In this document: positions 1-8,205 of the stretch, piece after piece | Layout: each line of letters starts with the position of its first letter | How positions within the stretch are numbered: the first letter of the stretch is position 1 | NCBI RefSeq assembly: GCF_003148905.1 | Contig: NZ_QGHC01000008.1 | Span: 124,001-188,000 of the forward strand | DNA length: 64,000 nucleotides | Origin: Fulvimonas soli | GTDB lineage: Bacteria > Pseudomonadota > Gammaproteobacteria > Xanthomonadales > Rhodanobacteraceae | Direction of reading: 5' to 3' | The notes under the pieces: generated by a model | The model's database searches: none | What the model was told of the DNA's origin: nothing | Seen by the model: the letters and a program-made list of their open reading frames with translations, nothing else | Position numbers and translations under genes: made by a program

Positions 1-2
1 AC

Positions 3-179
3 GACGCCGAGGCCGGGCTGCACCGCTGCCGCAACCTCTCGCGGCACGACGTCGCGCTCAGCCTGCACGTGTACGGTGGCGACCTGGACGAGTATCTTGC
101 CTACGAGCAGCTGCGCCCGGGCGAAGCCTGGCGCACGCTGCCGCAGCGCGCCGCGATCGTCGGCCAGCTGCGCACCTGA
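3..179 (+). CDS. Cysteine dioxygenase-like protein, C-terminal end (partial)
   Basis: Only the last 58 codons are present; the gene enters from the left edge. The peptide contains SLHVYGGDLDEY, which resembles the C-terminal cupin strand of type I cysteine dioxygenases, where a His sits in a Ser-Leu-His-Val-Tyr context. Enzymes of this family oxidise the cysteine thiol to cysteine sulfinic acid using a non-haem iron. The stop lies 30 bp before the next plus-strand gene, a YdhS-like flavoprotein, so the two are probably co-transcribed. The identification rests on a short fragment, and another small-thiol dioxygenase of the same fold is possible. Confidence 0.6.
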   Translation, partial: DAEAGLHRCRNLSRHDVALSLHVYGGDLDEYLAYEQLRPGEAWRTLPQRAAIVGQLRT

Positions 180-209
180 CCGCCCGCCAGCCGACCTCCA
201 GGGAATTGC

Positions 210-1583
210 ATGTACCGACGTGTCGCCATCATCGGCGGCGGCGCCGCGGCCGCGGCGCTGCTCAGCGAACTGGCCGAGCGCGCGCCGCCCGGCGCCGCGC
301 TGCACCTGGACTGGTACACCGGCGGCGGCCGGCCCGGCCGCGGCGTGGCCTACGGCACCGATTCGCCGCGCCACCTGCTCAACGTGCGCGCCGCCTCGAT
401 GGGCATGTTCACCGGCAAGCCGCAGGGCTTCCTCGACTACGCGCGGCGCCTCGATCCTTCCCTCGCCGGCACCGACTTCCTGCCGCGCCGGCTCTACGGC
501 GACTACCTCGAGTCGGAAGTCGCGCGCGCGCTGGCGCTGGCGCGCGCGCGCGGCGTCGACGTGCGCGTGGTGCCGTTCGCCGCCGACGCGCTGGTGCCCG
601 AGGCCGACGGCGTCACGGTGGTCCGCGGCGAGGAGCAGGCGCGCGCCGACGCCGCCGTGCTCGCGCTCGGCGCGCTGCCGGCGCAACCGCTGGCCGGCGT
701 CGACGCGGACGCGCTGGCGGGCGGCCGCTACGTCACCGATCCGTGGGCGCTGCTGGCGCAGCCGTCCACCGTGCCGGCGCCGGAGCAGGCGGTGGTGATC
801 GGCCTCGGGCTGACCGCGGTGGACGTGCTGCTGGAGCTGGCCGCGCGCTGGCCAGCCACGCATTTCGTGGCGCTGTCGCGCCACGGCCGGCTGCCGGAAT
901 CGCACCTGCCCGCCGCCTCCGCGCCGGCGGACGATGGCGGCGCGCTGGTGGACGCGCTGCGCGAGGCGCCGCAGCTCAGGCGCTGGCTGCGCCTGCTGCG
1001 CGAGGCCGCGGCGGCCAGCGCCGACTGGCGCACGGTGATCGACAGCCTGCGCCCGCACACCCAGGGCCTGTGGGCCGAGCTGCCGGCCGAGGAGCGCGCG
1101 CGCTTCCTGCGTCATGCGCGCTGGGCCTGGGAACGCGCGCGCCACCGCATGCCGCCGCAGGTCGCCGAGGAGATCACGGCGCTGGAGCGCGCCGGCCGCC
1201 TGGAGCGCCGGCGCGGCCGCGTGCAGGCGGTGCGCGCCGCCGGCGCGGACCGCCTGCGGGTGACGCTGGCGCCCGCGCGAGGCCGGCCGGCGCAGACGCT
1301 GGAAGGCGGCCTGGTCGTGCAGACCGTGGGGCTGGACACCGACCTGCGCCGCACCGCGCATCCGCTGCTGCGCCAGCTGGTGGTCAACGGCCATGCGCTG
1401 CCCGACCCGCTCGGCCTCGGCGTGCAGGCCGAGCCGGACGGCCGCCTGCGCCACGACGGCGAGGCCTGGCCGCGGCTGTTCGCCATCGGCAGCCTGCTGC
1501 GCGGCACGCTGTGGGAATCCACCGCGATGCCGGAGATCCGCCAGCAGGCGCGCAGCCTCGCCGAGCGCCTGCTGGCCGGCTGA
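210..1583 (+). CDS. FAD/NAD(P)-binding protein (YdhS-like)
   Basis: A 457-residue flavoprotein of the NAD_binding_9 / COG4529 type. The N-terminus has a dinucleotide-binding motif (VAIIGGGAAAAALL, residues 5-18). It is followed by the family signature GRGVAYGT..HLLNVRA near residues 48-65. A second nucleotide-binding segment (VVIGLGLTAVDVLLEL) lies near residues 195-210. The substrate of this family is not known. The start is set by an AGGGAA sequence just upstream. It follows the cysteine dioxygenase-like gene closely, which suggests a role in sulfur or thiol oxidation, but that is inference from context only. Confidence 0.8.
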   Translation: MYRRVAIIGGGAAAAALLSELAERAPPGAALHLDWYTGGGRPGRGVAYGTDSPRHLLNVRAASMGMFTGKPQGFLDYARRLDPSLAGTDFLPRRLYGDYLESEVARALALARARGVDVRVVPFAADALVPEADGVTVVRGEEQARADAAVLALGALPAQPLAGVDADALAGGRYVTDPWALLAQPSTVPAPEQAVVIGLGLTAVDVLLELAARWPATHFVALSRHGRLPESHLPAASAPADDGGALVDALREAPQLRRWLRLLREAAAASADWRTVIDSLRPHTQGLWAELPAEERARFLRHARWAWERARHRMPPQVAEEITALERAGRLERRRGRVQAVRAAGADRLRVTLAPARGRPAQTLEGGLVVQTVGLDTDLRRTAHPLLRQLVVNGHALPDPLGLGVQAEPDGRLRHDGEAWPRLFAIGSLLRGTLWESTAMPEIRQQARSLAERLLAG

Positions 1584-1940
1584 GCGCCTGTCCGGAATCT
1601 TGCGGGCAGGAGCGCCAGGGATCGCGGCCGTCGGCGGCCCCGCGTCGGGTTGATCGCGGCCGGAGGCCGCTCCCGCAAGGCTTGCCAGGCCCCCGTGGGA
1701 GCGGCCTCCGGCCGCGATGCCCCTGACCCTCGCCGCACGCCCGCCCATGCCACGCCATCGCGGACCGGCACACTCCCCGTTCCCCAGGGGGCCGGCGCCA
1801 TCCATGCCGCCTCGCCGCGTGCCCGCGCGCTCCCCGGCCTGCGCGCAGACGGCCGGGGCACGAGGAGCGCGCGGGCAGGCTCCAGACCCGCGCCGGCGCA
1901 TCGGGCAAGATAGGCCGGTCGCGACTGCCCGGGTCCCGCC
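1584..1940. other. 357-bp intergenic stretch with REP-like repeats
   Basis: No convincing gene is seen between the flavoprotein and cardiolipin synthase genes. The left half holds a pair of inverted GTGGGAGCGGCCTCCGGCCG-type repeats, annotated separately. The remainder is GC-rich sequence with no recognised promoter or terminator, and the short frames that cross it have no protein-like composition. Confidence 0.7.
1653..1718. repeat. REP-like inverted repeat pair
   Basis: Two 24-bp arms (1653-1676 and 1695-1718) are inverted complements with one mismatch, around an 18-bp centre. The core is GTGGGAGCGGCCTCCGGCCG. A degenerate third copy may start near 1621. The same core recurs at 49417-49520, which shows a dispersed family. 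The layout resembles paired REP/BIME elements of Xanthomonadales genomes. It could also act as a transcript-end hairpin after the flavoprotein gene. Confidence 0.8.
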
Positions 1941-3353
1941 ATGATCCCCAGCCTGCTCGGCCTGGCCGCGCTGCTGCTGCACCTCGCCGGCCTGTGCGCG
2001 GCGATGCACGCGGTGATGCACGTGCGCACGCCGCAGGGAGCGGTCGGCTGGGCGCTGGCGCTGGTGTTCCTGCCCTACCTGGCGCTGCCGCCGTACCTGT
2101 TCCTCGGCAGCAGCCGTTTCGTCGGCTACGTGCCGCTGCAGCGCCTGCGCAGCCGGCAGGCCGGCCGCGCCGACTGGCCGGGGCGCGGCGGCTACCTGGC
2201 GCGGCACCCGCCGCAGCCCGCCTGCGCGCGCTACGCGGCGATCGCCCGCATGCTCGGCGGCCGCTTCCACGGCGGCCACCGGCTGCGCCTGCTGGTCGAC
2301 GGCGAGGCCACCTTCGCCGCGCTGTTCGAGGCCATCGCCGGCGCCGGGCACCACGTGCTGGTGCAGTTCTTCATCTTCCACGACGACGCGCTGGGCCGGC
2401 GCATGCAGCAGGCGCTGCTGGAGCGCGCCGCGGCCGGCGTGGCGGTGTGCGTGCTGTACGACGGCGTGGGTTGCCACGCGCTGCCGCACCGCTACGTCGA
2501 GGCGCTGCGCGCCGGCGGCGTGCGCATCCACCCGTTCGCCACGCGGCGCTGGCGCAACCGCTTCCAGCTCAACTTCCGCAACCACCGCAAGATCGTGGTG
2601 GTGGACGGCCGGCGCGGCTTCGTGGGCGGGCTCAACGTGGGCGACGAGTACCTGGGCCTGAAGCCCCCGCTGGCGCCGTGGCGCGACACCCATCTGGAGC
2701 TGCGCGGCCCGGCGGTGGCCGACCTGCAGCGCAGCTTCGCGCGCGACTGGCGCTGGGTCACCGGCGCGGAGCCGCCGTTCCTGCCGCCGCGCGAGGGCGA
2801 GGGCGCGGCCAGCGTGCTCATCGCCGCCACCGGCCCGGCCGACCGGCAGGAAAGCTGCTCGCTGTTCTTCGTCCACGCGATCCACGCCGCGCGCGAGCGG
2901 CTGTGGCTGGCCACGCCCTACTTCGTGCCCGATGCGGCGGTGATGGCCGCGCTGCGGCTGGCGGTGCTGCGCGGCGTGGACGTGCGCGTGCTGATCCCCG
3001 CGCGCCCCGACCACCGCATGGTGTTCCTCGCCTCCGCCCTGCACGCCCACGAGGCGGTGCGCGCCGGCGTGCGCGTGTACCGCTACCGCCCCGGCTTCAT
3101 GCACCAGAAGGTGCTGCTGGTGGACGACGACAGCGCGGCGGTCGGCAGCATGAACCTGGACAGCCGCTCGTTCCGGCTCAACTTCGAGATCGCCGCGCTG
3201 GCGGTGGACCGCGCCTTCGCCGCCGAGGTGGAGGCGATGCTGCGCGCCGACTTCGCGCGCGCCGACGCGGTGGACGTCTCCGAATACCGCGGCGCGCCGT
3301 TCGCGCGCCGGCTGGCCATGCACCTGGCGCGGCTGGTCGAGCCGGTGCTGTGA
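1941..3353 (+). CDS. cls: Cardiolipin synthase, phospholipase D superfamily
   Basis: A 470-residue membrane enzyme that would make cardiolipin by transferring a phosphatidyl group between phosphatidylglycerol molecules at the inner membrane. Two hydrophobic segments sit in the first 60 residues, as in ClsA. Two HKD catalytic motifs are visible. The first is HRKIVVVDG near residue 213 and the second is HQKVLLVDDDSAAVGSMN near residue 387. The length is close to the usual 470-490 residues. It appears to be transcribed alone; the next gene is convergent. Confidence 0.93.
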   Translation: MIPSLLGLAALLLHLAGLCAAMHAVMHVRTPQGAVGWALALVFLPYLALPPYLFLGSSRFVGYVPLQRLRSRQAGRADWPGRGGYLARHPPQPACARYAAIARMLGGRFHGGHRLRLLVDGEATFAALFEAIAGAGHHVLVQFFIFHDDALGRRMQQALLERAAAGVAVCVLYDGVGCHALPHRYVEALRAGGVRIHPFATRRWRNRFQLNFRNHRKIVVVDGRRGFVGGLNVGDEYLGLKPPLAPWRDTHLELRGPAVADLQRSFARDWRWVTGAEPPFLPPREGEGAASVLIAATGPADRQESCSLFFVHAIHAARERLWLATPYFVPDAAVMAALRLAVLRGVDVRVLIPARPDHRMVFLASALHAHEAVRAGVRVYRYRPGFMHQKVLLVDDDSAAVGSMNLDSRSFRLNFEIAALAVDRAFAAEVEAMLRADFARADAVDVSEYRGAPFARRLAMHLARLVEPVL

Positions 3354-3369
3354 CGCGCGGGCCGCGCCG

Positions 3370-3741
3370 TCAGGCCGATGCCCGCGGCGGCCGGCCGGCC
3401 AGCAGCCAGGCCACGAACACGCCGACCACGGCGCCCAGCAGCTCGCACAGCACGCGCGTGGCGATGCCGTCCGGGTCGTGCACCTCGGCCAGCTTGGCCT
3501 TCAGCAGCTGCAGCGACTGCAGCCGCGCGTAGTTGAAATAGAACATGTCCCACAGGTCGCCGCTGGCGGTGAGCGCCAGCGACAGCAGGTACGACCAGCC
3601 GATCGCCGCCGCGTGGCCGCGGCGGCGGCGGAACAGCCACTGGAACAGCAGGTAGAGCGCGGCCGCGGCCACCGCGGTGATCAGCCCGGCCTGCACGCCG
3701 CCGACCCAGCCGTAGCCCATCCACGATTGGTCGTAATGCAT
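3370..3741 (-). CDS. Small membrane protein of unknown function
   Basis: A 123-residue protein with three likely membrane segments: about residues 15-35 (GLITAVAAAALYLLFQWLF), a middle one (IGWSYLLSLALTAS) and a C-terminal one (LLGAVVGVFVAWLLAG). I do not recognise the family. The start chosen is the ATG at 3741, which has an AGGA sequence about 7 bases upstream. A longer frame reaching 3789 lacks such a site and would overlap the upstream region of the nicotinamidase gene. It lies convergent to cardiolipin synthase and divergent from pncA. Confidence 0.65.
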   Translation of the reverse strand: MHYDQSWMGYGWVGGVQAGLITAVAAAALYLLFQWLFRRRRGHAAAIGWSYLLSLALTASGDLWDMFYFNYARLQSLQLLKAKLAEVHDPDGIATRVLCELLGAVVGVFVAWLLAGRPPRASA

Positions 3742-3830
3742 CGCCCATCCTCGTCGCCAGCCGCGCATTATGCCTGCCCGCGCCGGCAACGCCGCTACAC
3801 TGGCGGCCGTTGACCCGACCCGTTGCCGCC

Positions 3831-4466
3831 ATGAACGCAGACGCCGCCCTGATCCTCGTCGACGTGCAGCCGGACTTCATGCCCGGCGGCGCGCTGGCCT
3901 GCCACGAGGGCGCCGCGATCGTGCCGGGCATCGACGCGCTGCTGCGCCGGCGCCTGTTCCGCCACGTGGTGGCCACGCAGGACTGGCATCCGCGCGGGCA
4001 CGTCTCCTTCGCCGGCGCGCATCCCGGCCGCGCGCCGTTCGAGACGATCGAGCTGTACGGCCAGCCGCAGACGCTGTGGCCCGCGCACTGCGTGCAGGGC
4101 ACGCCGGGCGCGGCGCTGCACCCGGCGATCGACTGGGCGCCGGCCGACCTGATCCTGCGCAAGGGCAGCGACCCGCGCGTGGATTCCTACAGCGCCTTCC
4201 GCGAGAACCACGGCCCCGGCGGCGCGCGGCCGGACACCGGCCTGGCCGGCTGGCTGCGCGGGCGCGGCGTGCGCGAGGTGTACGTGTGCGGCCTGGCGCG
4301 CGACGTGTGCGTGCTGTGGACCGCGCAGGACGCCGCCGCGCTCGGCTTCCGCGCCCACATGCTGTGGGACCTCAGCCGCCCGGTGACGCCGGCGGGCGAC
4401 GGCCCCGCGCGCGCGGCGATGGCCGCGGCGGGCATCGGCGTGCTGGACGCCGCCGCGCTGGCCTGA
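3831..4466 (+). CDS. pncA: Nicotinamidase
   Basis: A 211-residue cysteine hydrolase of the isochorismatase fold, converting nicotinamide to nicotinate for NAD salvage. The catalytic triad expected for PncA is visible: Asp11 in LVDVQPDF, Lys near residue 110 in LRKGSDP, and the nucleophile Cys near residue 159 in ARDVCV. The metal-site region QDWHPRGHVSFA is also present. The ATG at 3831 gives a length nearly equal to the E. coli enzyme, so the upstream TTG at 3810 was not used. It stands alone, with a dispersed repeat downstream. Confidence 0.93.
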   Translation: MNADAALILVDVQPDFMPGGALACHEGAAIVPGIDALLRRRLFRHVVATQDWHPRGHVSFAGAHPGRAPFETIELYGQPQTLWPAHCVQGTPGAALHPAIDWAPADLILRKGSDPRVDSYSAFRENHGPGGARPDTGLAGWLRGRGVREVYVCGLARDVCVLWTAQDAAALGFRAHMLWDLSRPVTPAGDGPARAAMAAAGIGVLDAAALA

Positions 4467-4515
4467 GCGCGCAGAGCCCGTTCACGATCTGCCGTCGGTC
4501 CGGCCATTCCCTCTC

Positions 4516-4627
4516 CGTCATTCCTGCGAAAGCAGGAGGCGCTTTTCAACAGCCGAAGGACTGGTCATCCGGTGACTTTCCCTCGAATGGTCAACGCCGC
4601 TGGATCCCGGCTTTCGCTGGGATGACG
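4516..4627. repeat. MITE-like dispersed repeat
   Basis: A 112-bp element begins CGTCATTCCTGCGAAAGCAGG and ends GGCTTTCGCTGGGATGACG. These ends form imperfect terminal inverted repeats of about 20 bp. There is no coding capacity. The ends resemble the CGTCATTCC..GAAAGC..GGATGACG repeats common between genes in several proteobacteria. Only one copy is present in this window. Confidence 0.7.
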
Positions 4628-4664
4628 TTTCACGGGGAGATGCTTGGAGATCGTGAACAGGCGC

Positions 4665-4862
4665 TCAGGCCTCGTCCTCGCCGCGCGCGTCCACCCGCGG
4701 CGAGCCTTCCTCGTCCAGTGTCACCGTCAGCACGATCGGGCGGCAGCACACCTGGCAGTCCTCGACATACTGCTGCCCGCCCGCGGAGGGGTCCAGCAGT
4801 ACCTCGATCGCCTCGCCGCAGCAGGGACAGGCCAGCGTCACCGGGACCAGCTCGAACTGCAT
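4665..4862 (-). CDS. CPXCG motif-containing cysteine-rich protein
   Basis: A 65-residue protein with an N-terminal CPCCGE knuckle and a second pair in DCQVCCRPI, which probably bind one zinc ion. The acidic tail (DARGEDEA) is typical of this small family, whose function is unknown. The ATG at 4862 starts directly at MQFELVPV and was preferred to a longer frame beginning with an Arg-rich extension. The PIN-domain gene lies 46 bp upstream on the same strand. Confidence 0.8.
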   Translation of the reverse strand: MQFELVPVTLACPCCGEAIEVLLDPSAGGQQYVEDCQVCCRPIVLTVTLDEEGSPRVDARGEDEA

Positions 4863-4908
4863 TGCGCGCCTCCGCCCTGCGGACGCGCCGAGCATGCCAC
4901 GGCGCGGC

Positions 4909-5343
4909 TCAGGATGGCGTCCACTGCTGCGGCATGCCGATGCGGAACAGGCCCGCGCGCTGCGCGCGCCGCGCCAGCCCGAGCAGCGCGCGGTCCTTGC
5001 TGAGCAGCCACGCCGCCCGCGACTGCCAGGCCAGTTCGAGGAACTTCTGGTCGTCCGGGTCGGCGCAGCGCGGCAGCGCGGCGCCTTCGCAGGCGGGCAG
5101 CCCGCCCGCGGGCAGGCAGCGCACGTGGGCGTCGAACGCGGCCGCGGCCCGCGCGCGGCGCGCCTCGTCCAGCGCCAGCTGCGGGTAGCGCAGCACGGCC
5201 AGCCACTCGTCGCGGCAGTCCGCGCGCGTCACCGCTTCCGCCCGGCCGGCGCGCAGCGCCTCCAGCAGCGCGGCGCAGCGCGCGTCGGCGAACACGAACA
5301 GGTCCAGGCAGACGTTGGTATCGAGCACGAGGCGGGACGGCAT
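4909..5343 (-). CDS. PIN-domain protein, putative toxin (COG1569/TIGR00305 type)
   Basis: A 144-residue PIN-fold protein. Likely metal-binding acids are the Asp in LVLDTN near the N-terminus, the Glu in DCRDEWLAVLRYP, and the C-terminal cluster DPDDQKFLELA. The segment AWLLSKDRALLGLARR is typical of this subgroup. PIN toxins are Mg-dependent ribonucleases, usually paired with a small DNA-binding antitoxin. No antitoxin-like frame lies next to it; the neighbours are a CPXCG protein and a sulfotransferase. It may be an orphan or a non-toxin PIN nuclease. The ATG at 5343 was chosen because the homology begins there. Confidence 0.8.
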   Translation of the reverse strand: MPSRLVLDTNVCLDLFVFADARCAALLEALRAGRAEAVTRADCRDEWLAVLRYPQLALDEARRARAAAAFDAHVRCLPAGGLPACEGAALPRCADPDDQKFLELAWQSRAAWLLSKDRALLGLARRAQRAGLFRIGMPQQWTPS

Positions 5344-5474
5344 CGGCCGATTCGATGCGACCGCCGCCCGCGCCGTCAAGCCGCGCGCGGCGCGGCCGGG
5401 TCAACCCGCCGTCGCGGGGCGCGTTGACTCCCGGGAACCGCGCGCCCGGCGCGCGGCCCGCAGGGGAAAAATCC

Positions 5475-6386
5475 ATGCAACGCATCTTCGTCGTCGGCTG
5501 CCCGCGCTCGGGCACCACCCTGGTCCAGGCCCTGCTGGCGCGCCACCCGCTGGTGTACGCCCTGCCGGAGACGGGCTTCTTCGCCTGGCTGTACGGCGAG
5601 CTGGCATGGCGCTGGGGCGACCGCGGCGCGCGGCCGCGGCGGCGGCGCCTGCGCCACCGCTTCGACATCGCCCGCTCCCGCGCGCGCAAGGCGATGCACG
5701 CCCTGCGCGCGCGCCTGCCCGAGGCGCCGCGGCCGCGGCCGCTGCCCTGGCGGACGCACGGCTGCGCGCGGCGCTTCGTCGCGCTGCTGGACGCCCAGGC
5801 CGCCGCCGCGGGCCGCGCGCTGTGGGTGGAGAAGACGCCCTACCACCTGCTGTACATCCCCGAGATCGAGCGGCTGGTGCCGCAGGCGCGCTTCGTCCAC
5901 GTGATCCGCCGCGGCGAGGACGTGCTCGCCTCGGTGGCCGACGCCAACCTGCGCTACGACGGCAACGACGCCTTCGGCGGCGGCATCGTGCACTGGGCGC
6001 AGCGCTGGAACCGCGCCGCGCGCATCCACCTGGACTGCGCCGGGCGGCCGCAGCACCACTTCGTGTTCCTCGACGACCTGATCGCCGATCTCGACGTCGA
6101 ATGGCGGCGGCTGTGCGCCTTCCTCGGCCTGGACGCGGAGCTCGAGCTCGACGACCGCTGCGCCCAGCCCGTGGCCGACCTGGACAGCGAGCCGTGGAAG
6201 CGCGCCGCGGCCGACGGCCGGCCGCGCCGGGCCGAGCGCAAGGCCGAGCGGCTGTTCGGCCCGCAGACGCTGGACTGGCTGCGGCAGCGGCTGGTGCCTT
6301 ACCAGGAGCTGCGGCGCGCCTGCGCCGCCGGCCGCGACGCGAGGGCCGCGCCGGAGCCGCGGCGGCGGCTCGTCCAGCCCGCCTGA
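5475..6386 (+). CDS. Sulfotransferase family protein
   Basis: A 303-residue protein with the 5'-phosphosulfate loop VGCPRSGTTLVQALL at residues 5-19 and a 3'-phosphate-binding segment VHVIRRGEDVLASV near residues 142-155. These are the PAPS-binding marks of the sulfotransferase superfamily. The acceptor cannot be read from the sequence. The start at 5475 has AGGGGAAAA just upstream; a longer frame beginning at 5355 has a non-protein-like Arg/Pro-rich extension. It is convergent with the HAD hydrolase gene. Confidence 0.85.
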   Translation: MQRIFVVGCPRSGTTLVQALLARHPLVYALPETGFFAWLYGELAWRWGDRGARPRRRRLRHRFDIARSRARKAMHALRARLPEAPRPRPLPWRTHGCARRFVALLDAQAAAAGRALWVEKTPYHLLYIPEIERLVPQARFVHVIRRGEDVLASVADANLRYDGNDAFGGGIVHWAQRWNRAARIHLDCAGRPQHHFVFLDDLIADLDVEWRRLCAFLGLDAELELDDRCAQPVADLDSEPWKRAAADGRPRRAERKAERLFGPQTLDWLRQRLVPYQELRRACAAGRDARAAPEPRRRLVQPA

Positions 6387-6393
6387 GCCGCGC

Positions 6394-7113
6394 TCAGCCC
6401 GCCGCCGCCAGCGCGCGCAGCCGCGCCACCGCGGCGGGAATCTCGGCCGGCACGGCCACCGTGGCGACGCGCTCCTCGCTGCCGTCCAGGCCGTTCTCCA
6501 GCTCGTGCGCCCAGGTCACGTGGTAGGGCATGTGCACGCCCCAGCCGCCCAGCCGCACCACCGGCTCGATGTCCGAGCGCAGCGAGTTGCCCACCATGGC
6601 GAACTGCTCCGGGCGCAGCCCGAACTCGGCGAACAGGCGGCGGTAGGTCGCCTCGTCCTTCTCCGAGACGATCTCGATGCGGCGGAACAGCTCGGCCAGG
6701 CCCGACTGCGCCACCTTCTTCTCCTGGTGGAACAGGTCGCCCTTGGTGATCAGCACCACCGCGTGGTACTCGGCCACCTCGGCCACCGCCTCGCGGATGC
6801 CGGGCAGCAGCTCCACCGGGTGCTGCAGCACGTCCTTGCCCAGCTCCACCACGCGGTGGATGTCGGCGGCGCTGATGCGCGCCTCGGTGAGCGCGATGGC
6901 GGTCTCCACCATCGACAGCGTCATGCCCTTGGCGCCGTAGCCGAACAGCTTGAGGTTGCGCCGCTCGGTGGCCAGCATGCTCTCCTGCACGCGGCGGTCG
7001 CCGAGGTCGACGTAGCGGCCGAGGATGGCCGCGAAGGCCGCGTTCGCCGCCTGGTAGTAGTCCTCGCTGTGCCAGAGCGTGTCGTCGCCGTCGAAGCCGA
7101 TCAGTTGCAGCAT
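6394..7113 (-). CDS. HAD-superfamily hydrolase
   Basis: A 239-residue haloacid dehalogenase-fold phosphatase. Motif I is IGFDGDDTLWHSE at residues 5-17, with the nucleophile Asp in DGDDT. Motif II is VVLITKGD, and the last motif is FAMVGNSLRSDIEPVVRLGG near residues 165-185. The substrate is unknown. It ends 8 bp from the convergent sulfotransferase gene. The amidase gene upstream is on the same strand, 28 bp away, so the two may form one transcript. Confidence 0.85.
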   Translation of the reverse strand: MLQLIGFDGDDTLWHSEDYYQAANAAFAAILGRYVDLGDRRVQESMLATERRNLKLFGYGAKGMTLSMVETAIALTEARISAADIHRVVELGKDVLQHPVELLPGIREAVAEVAEYHAVVLITKGDLFHQEKKVAQSGLAELFRRIEIVSEKDEATYRRLFAEFGLRPEQFAMVGNSLRSDIEPVVRLGGWGVHMPYHVTWAHELENGLDGSEERVATVAVPAEIPAAVARLRALAAAG

Positions 7114-7141
7114 GGAAGCCGTCCGCGCGGAAACAGGACCG

Positions 7142-7921
7142 CTATTGTCCCGCAGTTCCCTCGATCTGGCGCGCCAGCGCGTAGAGCACGCGCAGGTCTT
7201 GGGCGTCGAGCGCGTCGCCGTCCATGCCGCGGAAGTGGTGGTGGAAGGAGCGCACCGCGGCGGCGCGGTCGTCCAGCGCGTAGCCGACCAGCGCCAGCGC
7301 CATCCACGGGTCGAAGCCCGGCGGCGGGTCGATCGAGGCGTCGCGCGGCCACAGACCGTAGCCGGCCGCCGCCAGCCGCGCCCACGGGAACAGCGGGCCC
7401 GGATCGTCCTTGCGCCCCGGCGCGAGGTCCTCGTGGCCGATCACCTGCGTGGGCGGGATGCGCAGCCGCGCGGTGAGGTCGGCCAGCAGGCGCAGCAGGC
7501 CGTCGATCTGCGCCACGGCGAACGGCGAGTGGCCGTCGTTGTCCAGCTCGATGCCGATCGAGGCGGAGTTGAGGTCGGTGATCGTGCCCCAGCGCCCCGG
7601 CCCGGCCTGCCAGGCGCGGTCGGCGTCGGCGACCAGCTGGTAGATGCGGCCGTCGGCGCCGATCAGGTAGTGCGCGCTCACCGGGCCGCCGCTGTTGGCG
7701 GTGCGCAGCGTGTCCAGGCTCTCCTGCACCGAGTGCTGGTCGGTGAAGTGCAGCACGATCAGCACCGGCCGCCGCGCGTCGTAGTTGGGCGAGGGCACCC
7801 AGGTGGCCAGCGGGTTGCGCGCCGGCGCGTGCGCGCAGGCGGCCAGCAGCGACACCAGCAGCAGCGGCGCGATCCGGCGGCAGCGCCGCCAGCGCGGGGA
7901 GACGGCAGCGGGGACGGGCAT
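7142..7921 (-). CDS. N-acetylmuramoyl-L-alanine amidase lipoprotein (AmiD-like)
   Basis: A 259-residue amidase_2/AmpD-fold enzyme that would cleave the amide bond between MurNAc and the peptide stem. The N-terminus is a lipoprotein signal with lipobox LLAAC near residue 28, so it should be anchored in the outer membrane facing the periplasm. Zinc-site residues are seen in VLHFTDQ and GHEDLAPGRKDDPG. Catalytic-region segments HYLIGADGRIYQLV and IGIELDN lie between them. It matches E. coli AmiD in domain order and length. The start has an AGGA sequence about 12 bases upstream. Confidence 0.88.
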   Translation of the reverse strand: MPVPAAVSPRWRRCRRIAPLLLVSLLAACAHAPARNPLATWVPSPNYDARRPVLIVLHFTDQHSVQESLDTLRTANSGGPVSAHYLIGADGRIYQLVADADRAWQAGPGRWGTITDLNSASIGIELDNDGHSPFAVAQIDGLLRLLADLTARLRIPPTQVIGHEDLAPGRKDDPGPLFPWARLAAAGYGLWPRDASIDPPPGFDPWMALALVGYALDDRAAAVRSFHHHFRGMDGDALDAQDLRVLYALARQIEGTAGQ

Positions 7922-8095
7922 GGGGCGCGGTCCTGGAAGCGGGCGGTCCGGCGAAACTGCCGCGCCGCCGCCGTGCCGTCAAGGCAGGCCGGAGCGTCGC
8001 AGCGGATGAGATGGCCGCACGCGAGGATGGCCGCGCTTGCACGGTTCCCTCCGCACAAGCCCCGACGCACTGGCAGTGGTCGGTTCGAACCCCTT

Positions 8096-8124
8096 GCCGC
8101 GCCGTCCCCCGGCGCGGCCTTTTT
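8096..8124 (+). terminator. Strong rho-independent terminator with no gene in front
   Basis: A perfect 9-bp GC stem (GCCGCGCCG/CGGCGCGGC) with a 5-base loop is followed by five T residues on the plus strand. It lies in the divergent space between the amidase and META-domain genes. No plus-strand coding gene precedes it, so it may end a small RNA, or it may be a remnant of a lost gene. Confidence 0.7.
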
Positions 8125-8205
8125 CGCCGCCGTTTCCTCCGCCTTCACCTCCGCCGCCGGCGAAAGCCGCTAGCATCCCTGCCGGACATCCACGGAGACG
8201 AGGCC

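Noticed and set aside
8070-8100. Possible tRNA gene ending at GGTTCGAACCCC
   Set aside because: The T-stem has only two good pairs, there is no matching acceptor strand 70-90 bases upstream, and no anticodon arm can be drawn.
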